A stretch of 64,000 nt of DNA from Coffea arabica (GCF_036785885.1 NC_092323.1:9742501-9806500), one strand, 5' to 3'. Positions 48,629 through 60,592 are shown, counted from the stretch's first letter. Notes: a model not told the origin generated them from the letters alone. Numbers and translations are program-made.

Positions 48629-51076
48629 TTATGAGTTATAAGTATCCCATTCAAAAGTAGGCTTCGACAAAACTTCATAATCTATGGGACCATCAATGAT
48701 GTTGTCAACAGTCTGTATGCCTTGCAATAAGGCTGGCTGTACACCTTCATTATCAGAGGGTAAAAGCTTATACATTACTAACAACCCGAGAGTGAATATG
48801 GCCTGCAGCTTTGTGGAATCCCCGTGAACTGAGAAGAAGAGTAGCATCGAGAGAAGAAACAAATCAACACAAAACCGCATTACAAACAAAACAGTATCCA
48901 TCAACCTCCCATCATTACCAGCCGGAAAACCTCGCACCCTGTAGACAAATAGGAAGTTGTACTTGTCTACCACATATCTGTAACCAAAATATATAGCTCC
49001 CACCGGAACCACAAGGGGAGCAAAGGAGGAATATATGAGGGTCAGGGCAAATATTGTGAGGTTGAACGCATAGTATTGTGCAAAATCAAAAGTTCGCTTA
49101 GGCATGGGTGAGGTTCTGCTAACAGGAGGGTATTCAGACATGTCTTGACCTGGTGAATTAACACCGTTCAAAGCAGAATGTTGTAAATATCCATTATTGC
49201 TTGTCATTACCCCAGCTGCAGCTTCAGAAATCAGAGGCCTCTCCAAACTTTCAATGTCATGATTTTCCAGTTCACTTTGCTCCGGAACCAGCTGGAGCAT
49301 ATCATTCTTTCTGAACTTCCGGAGCATCTTCTTAATTGAAGGTACTGGAGCCAGTAAATCAAAGGATATTCCCAAGAAAGTGCTTGTAATAAGAAATGCA
49401 AGTGATGAAAGGCAAGATCTTGAAAGAAAAGAGGCACTCATATATTGTTCAATCCTTTTGCAATCTTCCCCATCCAAGTAACATCGTCCCATCTTCAAAA
49501 TAGCGCTCTCCAGTGATGACTCAACTAGACCCCTTAGAAGAATGAGGTTTACCAAGAAAAAGCAAACCATCTTCAAGAGCGCAGCTCTTTGCTCCCCAGA
49601 CACGGTCAAATGCCGCTCAAATTTGGAAAGATAAGAAAGAACAGATGGGATCACAATATACATGCTGACAAAAATAAGTACATTGGGCAGAAACTGGAAG
49701 ATTAAGGATGCAAGCCAGCTTGAACTCTGCACCCAAGCCAGCCAAGTCTCAGCATGATCCACAGCTTCTGCATTAATAATCCGTGCTGCGCTGCTAATGC
49801 CACTAAGTATAGCAAGTGGAGAACTGCAGAACAGAAGTAGCAATAAAAGGCATGTGTTCACAATCACTCTACGCAATCTTAGAGACAGTTTTGATGAACC
49901 CAAGTTATTCCAATAAATATCACTTGCCAGTGGAGCTCTCTCTACCTTCCACTGGTTCCTTTGAAGTTGTAACTCTGTAATGGAAAAGAATCTTCCAAAC
50001 CGTCTTCTCTTTTCATTTCGAAGATCCTGAACTGCCTTATTAGCTGCATAGACATCTTTAAACACCACAAAAGCAACACCAGCACCCCTTGCTCGGCCAT
50101 CTTTATAAGCTGCCATCTCCATTTCCAAATCTGCCCTAAACTCTTGCAACTTTCTCAATCTCTCCTCATCAGAAAACCCCAGAGCGCCCATAGCCCGATA
50201 CCACAAATCTACCACTCTCCTCCACAACAAACATATCTTCTCCCACAATCCCCTTCCATTCCCTGCATCCTCATATTCCTCTACCTCATCCAGAAATCCT
50301 CTTGACTCGATCCTTGCCACCAACTTTGAAATATCATCCCTAACCTTCACTAAGTCCGAAGCTAAATCATCTAATGCACACAAATCCATCGGAACAATAA
50401 CTTCATACACCTTCCCTGGATACTTATGCTGAAAGTATTCCACCAATGGGGTCTTATCAAAGCCCAAAGTTGTTGGCAACCCATGTATCATTATAGTAAA
50501 TATTGCACTCGAATTTGCACCAGGGTCACTAGGATTACCATGCCCATCTCGCAACCTCGTGACTTTCAATCTTTTTTCAATCTCATTCACACCATAATGC
50601 ACCAAAAAAACAACAATTACAACAAAAATAAGGTGAACCCAGAGCAAAGGCGAACCTTTTTCGATATGATTAATGGTGGTTTTCGAGAATTCGTCTCCCA
50701 AAGAAGCCTTTCCAGCGTAAATATTGATTGGAAGCATGACGGAGATGGCCAGCACAGCGAGGGAAAGGAGTAGGGCAGAGCTGCCACCTTCAATAAGGAG
50801 AAATTGAGCTGCATCAGCGCCACAGTGGCGGGCGATCTCTCGGCCGGTGGCGTGCCAGGCGGCGAGGAGCTTAGAAACGATGGCGGTGGGGCCGGGCATG
50901 CGGCGGTGGTCGCTTCGGAGCTTAATTAAGATGAAGATGAGGAGACACGTTAAGGCTCCGATGGCGGAAATGTTAACTAAGTATTGGATGTTCCCGTACC
51001 ATGCCGTATCGTAATCAAAGTCTCCGTCGCCCCAGGAGGCGGACGGTGGAAGTGATGGGACGGTGTAATTGGTCAT
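48629..51076 (-). CDS. OSCA4.1: OSCA4.1-type channel protein, intronless (complete)
   Basis: Membrane protein of the OSCA/TMEM63 family (CSC1-like, DUF221), which forms stretch- or osmolality-gated cation channels; 815 residues in one uninterrupted frame. It matches Arabidopsis OSCA4.1/GFS10 (At4g35870, also intronless), linked to vacuolar protein sorting. TM0 lies at about residues 29-53, TM1 about 100-120 and TM2 about 143-162. The cytosolic RRM-like domain spans about 172-400 and the 7TM core runs from about 404 to 780. Landmarks are [64 protein letters not shown] and [17 protein letters not shown]. The start is the ATG at 51076; the open frame extends 18 codons further to a TTG only. A telo-box-like TAGGGTTT sits at 51231. 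This is the only copy complete within the window. Confidence 0.94.
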   Translation of the reverse strand: MTNYTVPSLPPSASWGDGDFDYDTAWYGNIQYLVNISAIGALTCLLIFILIKLRSDHRRMPGPTAIVSKLLAAWHATGREIARHCGADAAQFLLIEGGSSALLLSLAVLAISVMLPINIYAGKASLGDEFSKTTINHIEKGSPLLWVHLIFVVIVVFLVHYGVNEIEKRLKVTRLRDGHGNPSDPGANSSAIFTIMIHGLPTTLGFDKTPLVEYFQHKYPGKVYEVIVPMDLCALDDLASDLVKVRDDISKLVARIESRGFLDEVEEYEDAGNGRGLWEKICLLWRRVVDLWYRAMGALGFSDEERLRKLQEFRADLEMEMAAYKDGRARGAGVAFVVFKDVYAANKAVQDLRNEKRRRFGRFFSITELQLQRNQWKVERAPLASDIYWNNLGSSKLSLRLRRVIVNTCLLLLLLFCSSPLAILSGISSAARIINAEAVDHAETWLAWVQSSSWLASLIFQFLPNVLIFVSMYIVIPSVLSYLSKFERHLTVSGEQRAALLKMVCFFLVNLILLRGLVESSLESAILKMGRCYLDGEDCKRIEQYMSASFLSRSCLSSLAFLITSTFLGISFDLLAPVPSIKKMLRKFRKNDMLQLVPEQSELENHDIESLERPLISEAAAGVMTSNNGYLQHSALNGVNSPGQDMSEYPPVSRTSPMPKRTFDFAQYYAFNLTIFALTLIYSSFAPLVVPVGAIYFGYRYVVDKYNFLFVYRVRGFPAGNDGRLMDTVLFVMRFCVDLFLLSMLLFFSVHGDSTKLQAIFTLGLLVMYKLLPSDNEGVQPALLQGIQTVDNIIDGPIDYEVLSKPTFEWDTYNS

Positions 51077-54000
51077 CGTGGCGATGACCGACTGCGAATG
51101 TTCAGCCGGTGACACGGAAATTAATGGCAAGAATTCTGGGTTTCTTTAGGAGTTCATGATCAAGGACTATTTTGAGAGAATTTGGATGGATCGAGTTGAG
51201 GAAGATTGGGAATTTGATCCATTTAGGATTTAGGGTTTGGGTTTTAGCATCTGTTCAGTTCTCTTGGTCGAATACGCCACTGGGAGAGAAAGGGGTCAGC
51301 CGGAAATCTGTCTGGAGGTTTAATTACGAGGAAACCTATCTGGAGATGATGAGTCTGGGGTTAGTTGTCACGTCATCAATGATGGAGTATCATACACTCG
51401 ATTCGTTAACGAATCAAACCGCCTCAACCGAGTAGTACTATCTACTCGCTAGTGATGAGGACAGTTTTTTCCCCTTTTAGTGCAACGAAATTGGAATTGG
51501 GAAAGCTAACAATTAATCTTGTTTTGGATTGGCATTTTTCCTTAAAAGATTTTTACGTTTTCATGGAATCATTTTTTCAGTCTTGTTTTATTTCACATGT
51601 ATTAAATCATTACAATGCAATTTCTTACAAAACTCTTTTTAAAAAAAAAAAATGACAGTCCAGGCGAGTTGATGGAGTTACTTAGGAGCGTCCAAATTTA
51701 TTCTTATTTTGTTATTCAGATAAAATTGCACTTAAACTTAGTTTAATGATTAGATTAGTTGACTAGTTACTCAATTTTATTTGCACATAACATTATAAAT
51801 CTCAACCTAATACCCTTCTAGTTAAGCTTTACAAAAAATTAGGGGGAAAAGATGAATGTGGAAAACTTTTACTCCATGCGAGAATCTTTTATGTTGTTAT
51901 TCGGAAGGAACCCAACTCAGTTCATAGAAGATTTGGATCCAAAATGCTGATGAGTTTTATGTGTCTTAACTTATTATATGAGAGTAATGTTTGAACTGCT
52001 CAAACCCTTTCATGTTTTATACTAACAGAAGATTAGCCTCAAACATTCTCAATTGTTGCTATATCCTATTCTCCCAAATCTTAATTAAGGCTCGTCTCGT
52101 CTGCATCATGTTCTGAGGGTACAAGACATAAAAGTGGGAGTCGTCTGCAAAAGTTTAAAATTCTTATATAAAAGTGCGGATAATGTCAATTTTTTATGTC
52201 TAATGTCACAGCACTCTTTACTGGGTTGGACCTTTTGATCCGTAACTTGTCCGTGTAATCAGATGGAATAAGGCCAGACTCAGGCAGAGAGAAGGAATGA
52301 CCAGACCCAGCTAAATTGATAAGCCCACTAGTTTTTTTTTTTTTTTCCCCGAAACGATAGTTGTTATATTGCTTTCAAAAGATATACAATTGCGAGCAAA
52401 GTCTCGAGTTAACTTTACATTCAGTGTTCTTGACATTGAGAAAACAAGAGTTCCTCGTCTAAAGTGATGCCCAAGGCATCGTTGCTAATCTTAGAGTTTA
52501 AGTGATACTTATCATTTTTAACTAGACAAAAAGAGCACATATGAAACAACCCTCTTAACTGAGCAATATCTTCCACCAAAGTAATTAGGCTGAACTCTTT
52601 CACTTGATTTTCAAAGTTTAAACTATTCTTTTTCCTCCTCCGTCGTAAGGTTTGAACTTTAAAACCTTTGGATAATCATTTCGAGACAATCATCTCGACA
52701 GAATCACCGTCCTCTAATTTGATAGTACCTCTTTGTTAGTCTTATAAAGGGACAGAGGGAAAAAAAAAGGATTTAAGAGTCAAATTAAAAATTTTACCAT
52801 TACCTTGCTAGCGGTCTTATAAGTTAGATTGGGTCTTAAAGACAACCTATGATACTACTTGTTGCATTTCAGACTTCATAATACAGTTTTTATCATTGGT
52901 TCCTACCACCATTAAGGAGCTCTCTGGGTAATTGCATAAAAATTTGATAATTTACTCTCTCTAGACTTCACCTTGCATTTTACTTTATGTTTTTGCCTTT
53001 CGTGCTTGTTATACTTTCGGATATGCAAAGCAAAAGTTTGGACACTTAAAGTAAAATAGACTGTTACAGTAAAATATTTCAAAAACATTCCAAAAATAGC
53101 TAATTCAAACGAAGCGTTTGTGTTTTCATTAATATGCTACTACTATATTTACGCATGTATGTACAAATTAATCGTCATCAACGTGCAATCGAACACTTAA
53201 AGCAGCCTAGTCAAGAATGTTGTTTGTGGTTGTACTCTCCAAATGTGCAAGACATTGAGAAAGATCCCATCTCATAATTATCCATAACAGTTGATGCACA
53301 AGTAATACTTATATTGAGGCTACCCCAAACTTCTGGGAAGCAAGATCTGAGGGCCATATCTATGACCAGAGGAATCGTGCAAATTTTTGTAAATGATCCT
53401 TGAAAATCCATGCTTCAAGAATTCCGGTTCTTTGAGTTTGATATTACCAGTGTCCATCTGATGATAACCATCTGGTCCCCTGGCCCTACAGTCATAGAAT
53501 TCCAGATTCGTCGTTCTATTTGGACATGCAATTCTATTTAGTTGGCCATCACCCCAACTTGCACCTCAAATTGCTACAGCAAAGGCATCGGATGGAAGAG
53601 TTTATGGACCAGACAGATTTTTAACTTCAGGAATTAAGTGATATTCTGACCAAAGAAAGGACCTAAGTGAGAATTGTGAGTTCTTGCATCATGTTCTCTA
53701 AAGACTTGTGATCAGAGCACTGTATATCTGGAGTCACTTTTTTCACAACAACTTGTGTAATTCAGGGGTAGAGGATCTAATATTTTCATCTCGAAAATGC
53801 CGTTATACTGCTAGAACGATGCCTTGGATACACAAATGACGTGCTTTTACATAACCATACTTCTTTTACATATTCTCCATGCATGGTAATGTCTGATGAC
53901 AGTTTCAAAGTACTCAAAACAGGAAGAATCCTCGACCTTTTCTTTTTTTTTCCCCCCCTTATTTGTTCGGTAGCTAGATTCGGTTGGCCGGATTTTTGTC

Positions 54001-55857
54001 AAAGTGATTATGGATTTAAGACTGCTGACGGGAGTGCATTTCAGTATATATTCCAAAGAGGTTGCGTTGAAATTGGGCTAGTTTCAGCTCATTTATCACG
54101 TTCAACATTTGCGATGATCAATTTATCGTCTCTTTTCTTCTCTCCGAAGAAAACGAAGTCTCCTACGTTAATTAGTGATTGACTCCTTTATCACTCCAGG
54201 ATCGATGTCAACATAAACAATTACTACTTGGTAAGAGGTAACGCGGGGCGGGAGCATCTAGCCGGCCTGCAAAACCCTTCACAGGCAAAGCACTTCATCA
54301 GATAAAGCCGTTTGCAAAAGTTTATAAGTCCACGGTCAGAGAGAATGCTGCTGCGGCCAGGCTCCACACTGCTATCTGGTGGGGTGTTCCCTTTCGGGAG
54401 TCAAGATTGGTTTAAAGTCTATAAGGCCGGCGGCATTATTATTTGGCCCTATCATTTTCTTTCTGTTTTGTTTAGGTAATTCTGTCACAGGATGGCTGAG
54501 ATGCTCTGATTTGCTGATGGAATGAACTCGTACGGATATTAAATTACTAATTGATGTGCATGGGATGCAAGAGGAAGAAAACCAGGTACTGAACGGAAAA
54601 ATCAGTCTATTAGACCAAAGATTATTCCGAATTCCATATTCATGCTGGAATTATGTCTATTTGGGGAAGCACTTACCTGTATTTCTTTATCTGGACAAAT
54701 AGAAGACTTTTCTCGTACCACCTTAATATGTCATCAACATGAAAGTCCTAAATTTTTTCTCAAACTTTTCCAACCGGAAAGTCTTAACCTCCGAATTACA
54801 TTTGAGTTGATTCATTTATTAACAGGTTTTAGCCGGGGTAGGCCAGATTGATGTGGTGATGAATCTTTCAAGTTCTTGCCAAAGTTGGTTACGGTCAAAA
54901 TGTAGCCATCTATATTAGACAAGTCAATTTCTTGACATCCTCAATAATTCCCAATTAACCGGTGCATGTGTATTGGACTATCATTCAAATATCTAATTTA
55001 TGCTTAAAAACACTGTTCTTGGTTCTTATATGTTGTCAGAAGAATTGCAAAATCACCCTTTAGTGATGCATACAAAATTAGTTTCATGCTTTAGAATTGA
55101 TATTAGTAAAGATCACGAGAGCTTTTGGTTAAGAGTCTGAGTCATGAAGAGTTGCTGTATGAAATATCTTATAAAGAACCACAAAGAATTTAGAAGTGAC
55201 AAATCAATTAGCACATCCTAGGATTCTCTCATATCACCTTAATTGTTTGCTAAGAAAAAGAAAATAGAAAAGAAAGAGTTTTTCTAATGAGTAATTATAA
55301 GTATCATCGCTTTTCTCATCGTCATTGATCATAATATCAACGCACAAAGAGAGATTTAGTGCTCTACTTAGGTGTCGGTTAAGAAATCAAATTCTTTAAC
55401 TTGCATTCTAAAAAATCCAAACTTTGCTGAAAAGTTTGCCAATACGAGCGTAGGCACCCATCTGAGTTGGTAATAGTTTAGTCTCCTCCGAAATTTCCTT
55501 GGACCTCTTTAGGTTCCCCACTCCCCTTAATATAGAATAGAAGTAGGTGTATAATATATTCTATCATGTCTAAAAAAAAAAATCATCATAATATCACTTC
55601 TTACATATACCAATAATTTGGCGATCAGTTTCCCTTTTCTAACCTTATAGAGTAATGATGTGGCATTATTTTTATTCAACAAAAATAATATTATTGAAAT
55701 TTAAAATGTCTATATTCAGACCGTTTGATAACTAAAAATTTAATATTTAAATGAATTAAGTGGTACTGAATTTTCTAGACAAAACTTGCTCCTAAAATTA
55801 AGTGATAAGCTATTCACTTATCACTGAATATAATATGCACTCAAATGTATTAGATTT
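51077..55857. other. OSCA4.1 promoter and intergenic DNA
   Basis: About 4.8 kb. The first 350 bp should be the OSCA4.1 leader and promoter (TAGGGTTT at 51231-51238). Beyond that the DNA is AT-rich, with T15 near 52331. Around 53215-53790 on the minus strand an interrupted protein-like stretch can be read, which I cannot assign. Otherwise I see no gene, RNA or well-bounded repeat. Confidence 0.55.
53215..53620 (-). pseudogene. Possible decayed gene fragment, family unknown
   Basis: On the minus strand a protein-like reading appears, with segments such as GASWGDGQLNRIACPNRTT and FSRIIYKNLHDSSGHRYG. It is interrupted by stops and shifts frame near its 3' end. The composition is less AT-biased than the surroundings. 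I cannot match it to a family, and it may be chance. Neither a start nor intron borders can be fixed. Confidence 0.22.
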
Positions 55858-56864
55858 TGTTGGCCTTGGTCGATCAATCCTTGGTTTTGATGATTAACAA
55901 ACTAAAATGTAGATTTGGGCTAATGTTTTTATGTGAGCAATTTGTTAGAACAGATTCTTGTGGCACAAAAGAAGAAGCAAAAACAGGGCACTCATGTGGG
56001 ACGTCCGAAAGGAAGCTATCGGATGTCCGAAAGGATGAAGAACATCAAGAAGGAAACTCTGTCGGACGCTTGTGAGGAAGCATCGGACGTCCGGAAGGAT
56101 CGGACGCACGCATCGGACGCACATCGATCGCATCGGACGTCCGAGAAATTTCGCAAAGATTTGATGACTCTCTGACGACGTTCGGACGCATGGTTCGGAC
56201 GTCCGACAGGTGGTTTGGACGCAGGGTTCGGACGTTCGACAGGTGGTTCGGACGTCCGACAGGCCAACGGCTAGTTTTGACAGCATTTAATATTTGACCG
56301 TTGGAGAGCCTTTTGGAGCCATTTCTCACCTTTTATAAACACCCCAAAGCACAAGAAGAAAAAAGACTTTTGCCAACACAAAATACAAGCTTACAAGTGA
56401 GATTTTTGAGTAGAAAGATTCTTTGTTGGTTGTATAAGGGGTTGGGGAAGTTGGGTTGTGAGGTTGCTCAAGTGAAGGTTATTCTCTAGGAGGAGTAAAA
56501 CCTTGGTGAAGGTGAACCTATCACTTGAAGTGGTAAAACCTTGGTGAAGGTTGCCTCATTTGTATAAAATAGTTCTTAATTGGGTGAGTGATCTTTCAAG
56601 TGTAGGTTGTTGAGGGTTAACTAGAATTGTTGTAAAACTCCTTGGCTCAACCAAAGTGTGTTTGGGGTGAGGAAGGAGTGAGCCTTCACTTGTACATCTT
56701 GGTTAGCATCGCCATCAATTGAAGAGGCTATTGGTTTGATATTTGGTTTACATTTCTTATCCTTTCTCTTTAATTAAGTTTTCTTTATTGTGCTTAAATT
56801 TGATATATCTTTGTGCATCATTGTGAATTTGTTTGTACTCATTGGGTTGCACCGGGCACTTACA
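55858..56864. mobile_element. Solo LTR of a Ty1/copia-like retrotransposon
   Basis: A 1,007-bp segment bounded by TG (TGTTGGCCTTGG) and CA (GGGCACTTACA), flanked on both sides by the 5-bp target duplication GATTT (55853-55857 and 56865-56869). No internal retroelement region or second LTR is adjacent, so it is a solo LTR left by recombination between two LTRs. Length and start resemble the long LTRs of SIRE/Maximus copia elements, but the family is an inference. The intact target duplication suggests a geologically recent insertion. It carries a dense cluster of GGACGTCC-type palindromes at about 55998-56262. Confidence 0.82.
55998..56262. repeat. Cluster of CGGACGTCCG palindromes inside the solo LTR
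   Basis: About a dozen occurrences of CGGACG or a close variant lie in 265 bp. Four are the perfect 10-bp palindrome CGGACGTCCG, several preceded by TT and followed by ACAGGTGGTT. The spacing is irregular. The block is GC-rich in an AT-rich LTR and gives long meaningless frames on both strands. ACGT cores are potential bZIP sites. Confidence 0.8.
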
Positions 56865-57757
56865 GATTTAATATTTAACAATTTAATAACTTAATAGATT
56901 CAAATTTCAGATTTTAGACTTTAATTTTATCAAAAACACCCTTAGATACTTCCTATTAAGCATGCATTAAGGTTTGAAATTTACAAGTTTCTTAATTAGA
57001 GCCTTGCTAATAATTTGATTATCCTCTATTTTGCTACACGAAGTGCCAAACCCTCCATTTTTTTTCTCCAAAGACGTTTTTCGTATACAAAAAAAATAAA
57101 GACTAAATCGGAGTATTGTGTAAAAAATACATCACGGTGACGTGAAAAGCGATGATGCAAATCATTAACGGTTTCTAAAAAGATAACACACACTTAAATT
57201 CGTATTCAACTTATTATGTAAATACATGTACTAACAATTATTATTAGTTTGAAGTTGATTAGAAGCAAGCACTTCAACACATGATAATATCAATTGTCAG
57301 CACTAATTTTCAAATGGAAACTCCCATTTTCAATTGACCAATTGAATTTTCAACACATGATAATATCAATAGTCCATGTATCTATTATAATTAGTAGTAA
57401 AAGGATGAATATTCTGCCAAAATTCTAAAAGCCAAATCGAGTAGTACTAGTGTCCCTTTCATAACTCACAGTTTTTTGTATGAGTGTTTCGATAAATGGA
57501 TGAGTAGTACTAGTGTCAAAGGGGGAAAAAAGGGATAATAGTAGTACGTTTCTGGGATACTATCTACTTAAGAAACCGGGGCCAGAATAATCCGAGAGTC
57601 AACTAAAGTGTCAAAAAGTGATGGTCCACATAATAAGGTTGAAAATTTGGTACGTACAATAAGTAGTCAGCATTGGAAAACGGGCCGGGCAACGCATCCT
57701 TGGCTGGAATCCGCGTTTGACTTGATAATTATTAGGGGGAGTACATATTTGGCTTTA

Positions 57758-58142
57758 GGCTTCGTTTGGGAGTGGAGGATTTGGAGAGAAAAGAAAGGGA
57801 AAGAAGAGAAAGTTAGCTTTTCTTTCATTTGTTAGTTTTTAGTAGGAAAGAAAAAAAGGGAAATGGAATGATTTAAGAGGATGAATAGTATGTAAAATTT
57901 TTCCTTTCAAATTGGAGAGAAATGGAGAGAAAGTTGGAAGAAGCTTATGAAAGTTTTTTAAAATACCCATTTTATCCTTAAAAATGTCTTGAACAAATAT
58001 TTAATGACTTTCATATTCAAAATCATTCCACTAATTCTCAAAACTCCCAAACAATATAACAATCCCTTCTCTTCTCTTCTCTTCTCTCATAACTTAAGTT
58101 TTCCCTTCTTTTCTTTTCTATCATAAACTCCCAAACTTAGCC
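57758..58142. mobile_element. Tourist/PIF-Harbinger-type MITE
   Basis: A 385-bp element with terminal inverted repeats GGCTTCGTTTGGGAGT and ACTCCCAAACTTAGCC (two mismatches), flanked on both sides by the 3-bp TTA. A GGC-start TIR with a TWA target duplication is the PIF/Harbinger MITE signature. The core is purine-rich on the left (GAGAAAAGAAAGGG) and pyrimidine-rich on the right ((CTTCT)n), so the whole element could fold into a hairpin. Non-coding. Confidence 0.78.
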
Positions 58143-58589
58143 TTAAGCGGGTATTTATGGGCTGGGCTCAGCCTGTGTAGTTGGTGGTGTACTAGAAGGC
58201 TCTTTTATGAGCTGTGGTCAAGTCCAAAACTACGTAAATCGTCCATGGCAGCAGCCCGAAAGGTGGAGCCACAAGCCAGCCAGGCAACTTTCCATTTTTG
58301 GAAACTATCATCTTAGTACTTCTTAATTTTACTCATATCTCATCGTACTTGGTCAAGTAATTTGTTAACACAGTCGGGTAACTGGCTTTCATATTTGTTC
58401 TCCTTTTTTACCCCCTTTATTTTTCAGCTGTAACTAAGAGGAAAATAGATTTTTGGACGACCAGATAATATATACAGTTAATTTGGATCATTACATGGTC
58501 CAAAATAAAACGAATATGTTTAATGGTACAATTATATAAGGGAATAGGTAACTAGGTGAGTTTATAATTTAGGTATAGTAACCTCAAAA

Positions 58590-58726
58590 AACTTCTCAAA
58601 AATTTTAAACTAAACACTTCAAAATATTAAAAAAAACACACTTTAAAAATTTTTTTAAAAACTTCTACGGTAAGTTACAGTAAAATTTTAAACAAACACC
58701 CAAAAAACTCACTTGTCAAACGGGGC
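58590..58726. mobile_element. MITE, TTTGACAAGTGAG family, possibly truncated
   Basis: The right end AAAAAACTCACTTGTCAAAC and the AT-rich core match the element at 20207-20424. The left end is less clear, so this may be a shortened copy. Confidence 0.5.
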
Positions 58727-59016
58727 CTATACGTCACTCTGGGGTTTATAGGTATTTCTTAAAAAAAGAGTATAAAAACTAAAAAGAGCTCACCATTGAG
58801 GATTTTGTCTGAAATAAATTGATGAACCAATAATGTTTCGCATGAGAAACTGGCATAACATTAGACAACATTTAATTTTAAGCCAGAGAGAGGCCCTGCG
58901 TTCTCCAATCCTATATCTTGGATGATCTATATTTGGAGGGGTTGACTTGGATGTTGCATAAACATGTTGAGAGGTTAGTTAAGATTATCATCCTATAAAG
59001 TTAAATGAGATGTAGA

Positions 59017-59126
59017 GTTAAATGAGATGTAGATTAACAGATCGAATAATTAACTATCATAGGATAGTTAAGTTAAATGAGATGTAGATTAACAGATCGA
59101 ATAATTAACTATCATAGGATAGTTAA
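59017..59126. repeat. 55-bp tandem repeat, about 2.3 copies
   Basis: Two adjacent 55-bp units (59017-59071 and 59072-59126), each starting GTTAAATGAGATGTAGATT and ending ATAGGATAGTTAA, look identical. A partial unit precedes them (59000-59016) and a partial 'CTATCATAGGA' follows. The unit contains the near-palindrome AACTATCATAGGATAGTT. Non-coding. Confidence 0.85.
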
Positions 59127-60337
59127 CTATCATAGGAATCTTACCAAGTACATAGTAATTAATTGACACCATTTATATCGACAGTTCATCTTTGTTCACA
59201 GTTCATCACAAAATGCGTAAACAACAACAGATCAGTTTTTTTTTTCTTCTTTGATTTTGCTGCTTGATTGCTTGCTTCCTCGATCTTGCCCCTTTTCTAT
59301 TTGTTTTTCCTCATTTTTTTGTTTTGGGAATATTGTGAATTACACAAAAATATGCTTCCTTTATTATACACTTGGAATAGAAATAGCTTGCGCACAAGGA
59401 ACTGTTAAAGCACGTAGGGTGTCCTGCCAAGTTGCAAAAAATTGCAAGTAGGTTATGACGTAAAAAGTGCAAGTTCAGGCGTGAAACAAGACGGATATGT
59501 GTCAATATCTCAAGAGGATCCAATTGTAAATGGTAGAGTGTCGTTTCGCAATTCTTCGTTTTCCCAAAAGATGGGGAAAGCATACTCAAACGACGACAAT
59601 ACTGTTAAACTTCATTATTATAGGAGCTTAAGAAGGAAAAGGTAGGAGCTTAAGAAATTTGGACTCACCTAAAGAATGCTTTTGTGCTTAACCACCATGT
59701 TTTTATGCACGACAATCATAGACAAAATCCCTTTATCATTCCATTTAAGATGGACAAAAACATAACATCACTTCGAAGGATTCGATGTCTATTAGAATTT
59801 GAGACAATCATTTCGCTCTTCTTTTTCCTTTCTCTCTAGCAGGGAAGAAGGATGGAATTTCAAAAGCAGTGAAGTTAAGAGAAATTTGAATCTAAAATCT
59901 CTAAATCTCGAGATTTCAACCTTCATTATTAAATTGAGACTTTCTCAACCAAACAATAATATCCTTCTTCTCCTTTATGTGCCATTTGCACGTCTTTAGC
60001 CGCCCTTAATTACTAGTTTACATAGATATGAATCCATTAGTGGCATCAGCAATTTAACAAGGAGATTAAATGAAACGTCTCAATTTGTTGGGCCAAAATT
60101 TACTTTATCTTAGCTTTAATTTTATAGTTGAAAGCATCGAGCATCTTACAATCTTTTGTTGATGTCTAGAATGATCACAAGGTTGCAGCATATACCATGA
60201 TCAATTTAATTCAATAATGCATTCGGTTAGAATCCAATAAATATGCTCATTTGATTGTCATCTTATTCAAAGGTGGGATAATCACTGAAAAGCAAAGAAC
60301 ATTAAATGTATGCAACTACATGCTAGCTGGTTTGGCT

Positions 60338-60592
60338 CCGTTTGGATTAACTGTTTTTTGAGGTGTTTTTGAAAAATTTTGCTGTAGTAGAATTTTTAGA
60401 TTATATTTTAGAATATTTTCAGAAAATATTTTGGAATATTTAAGAGAAGAAGAGTTTATAGAATATATTTTGAGATATTTTTTAAAATTTTAAAAAAATT
60501 TAAACTAATTTTTAAATTACCTTTTAGAGTATTTTTTAAAAAAATTTATTATATTTGAAAAACTAGTTTTTGAAAAATACTCCAATCCAATT
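60338..60592. mobile_element. AT-rich MITE-like element with TTGGATT ends
   Basis: The left end CCGTTTGGATTAACTGTTTTTTG is roughly the inverse of the right end CAAAAACTAG...ACTCCAATCCAA. The core is almost pure A/T, with repeated 'gaatatttt' and 'ttttgaaaa' words. No target duplication is clear. Confidence 0.45.

Larger units (their letters stand above)
19919..49755. repeat. Tandem duplication I, complete unit (copy 2), 29,837 bp
   Basis: The full repeat unit carries the METTL23-like gene, PRX64-like gene, ESF1, AP1, AP2, the small-protein gene and the 3' half of OSCA4.1. Its right two thirds (29838-49755) match 1-19918. Continuing past 49755 leads smoothly into the rest of OSCA4.1, so the right boundary here is the ancestral sequence. 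Copy and offset lengths agree to the base. Confidence 0.92.

Noticed and set aside
1-49755. Interpretation of the two copies as separated allelic haplotypes joined by mistake
   Set aside because: Not excluded, but allelic haplotypes of an outcrossing plant would normally show SNPs and indels, and none were seen. It is kept only as one form of the artefact hypothesis.
50426-50773. 115-codon plus-strand frame
   Set aside because: Antisense shadow of the OSCA4.1 coding region.
51077-51130. N-terminal extension of OSCA4.1 to 51130
   Set aside because: The extra 18 codons begin at TTG. The first ATG is at 51076 and gives a length like that of Arabidopsis OSCA4.1.
54230-54450. GC-richer patch in the OSCA4.1-PP2C intergenic region
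   Set aside because: No frame, RNA fold or repeat ends could be supported.
55998-56262. Regularly recurring short palindromes resembling a CRISPR array
   Set aside because: Spacing is irregular, the units are only about 10 bp and they lie inside a plant LTR; CRISPR is not expected in a plant nuclear genome.
55945-56329. Overlapping minus-strand frames with repeated RTSEP/CRTSEP words
   Set aside because: They are translations of the GGACGTCC palindrome cluster inside the solo LTR, not a gene.
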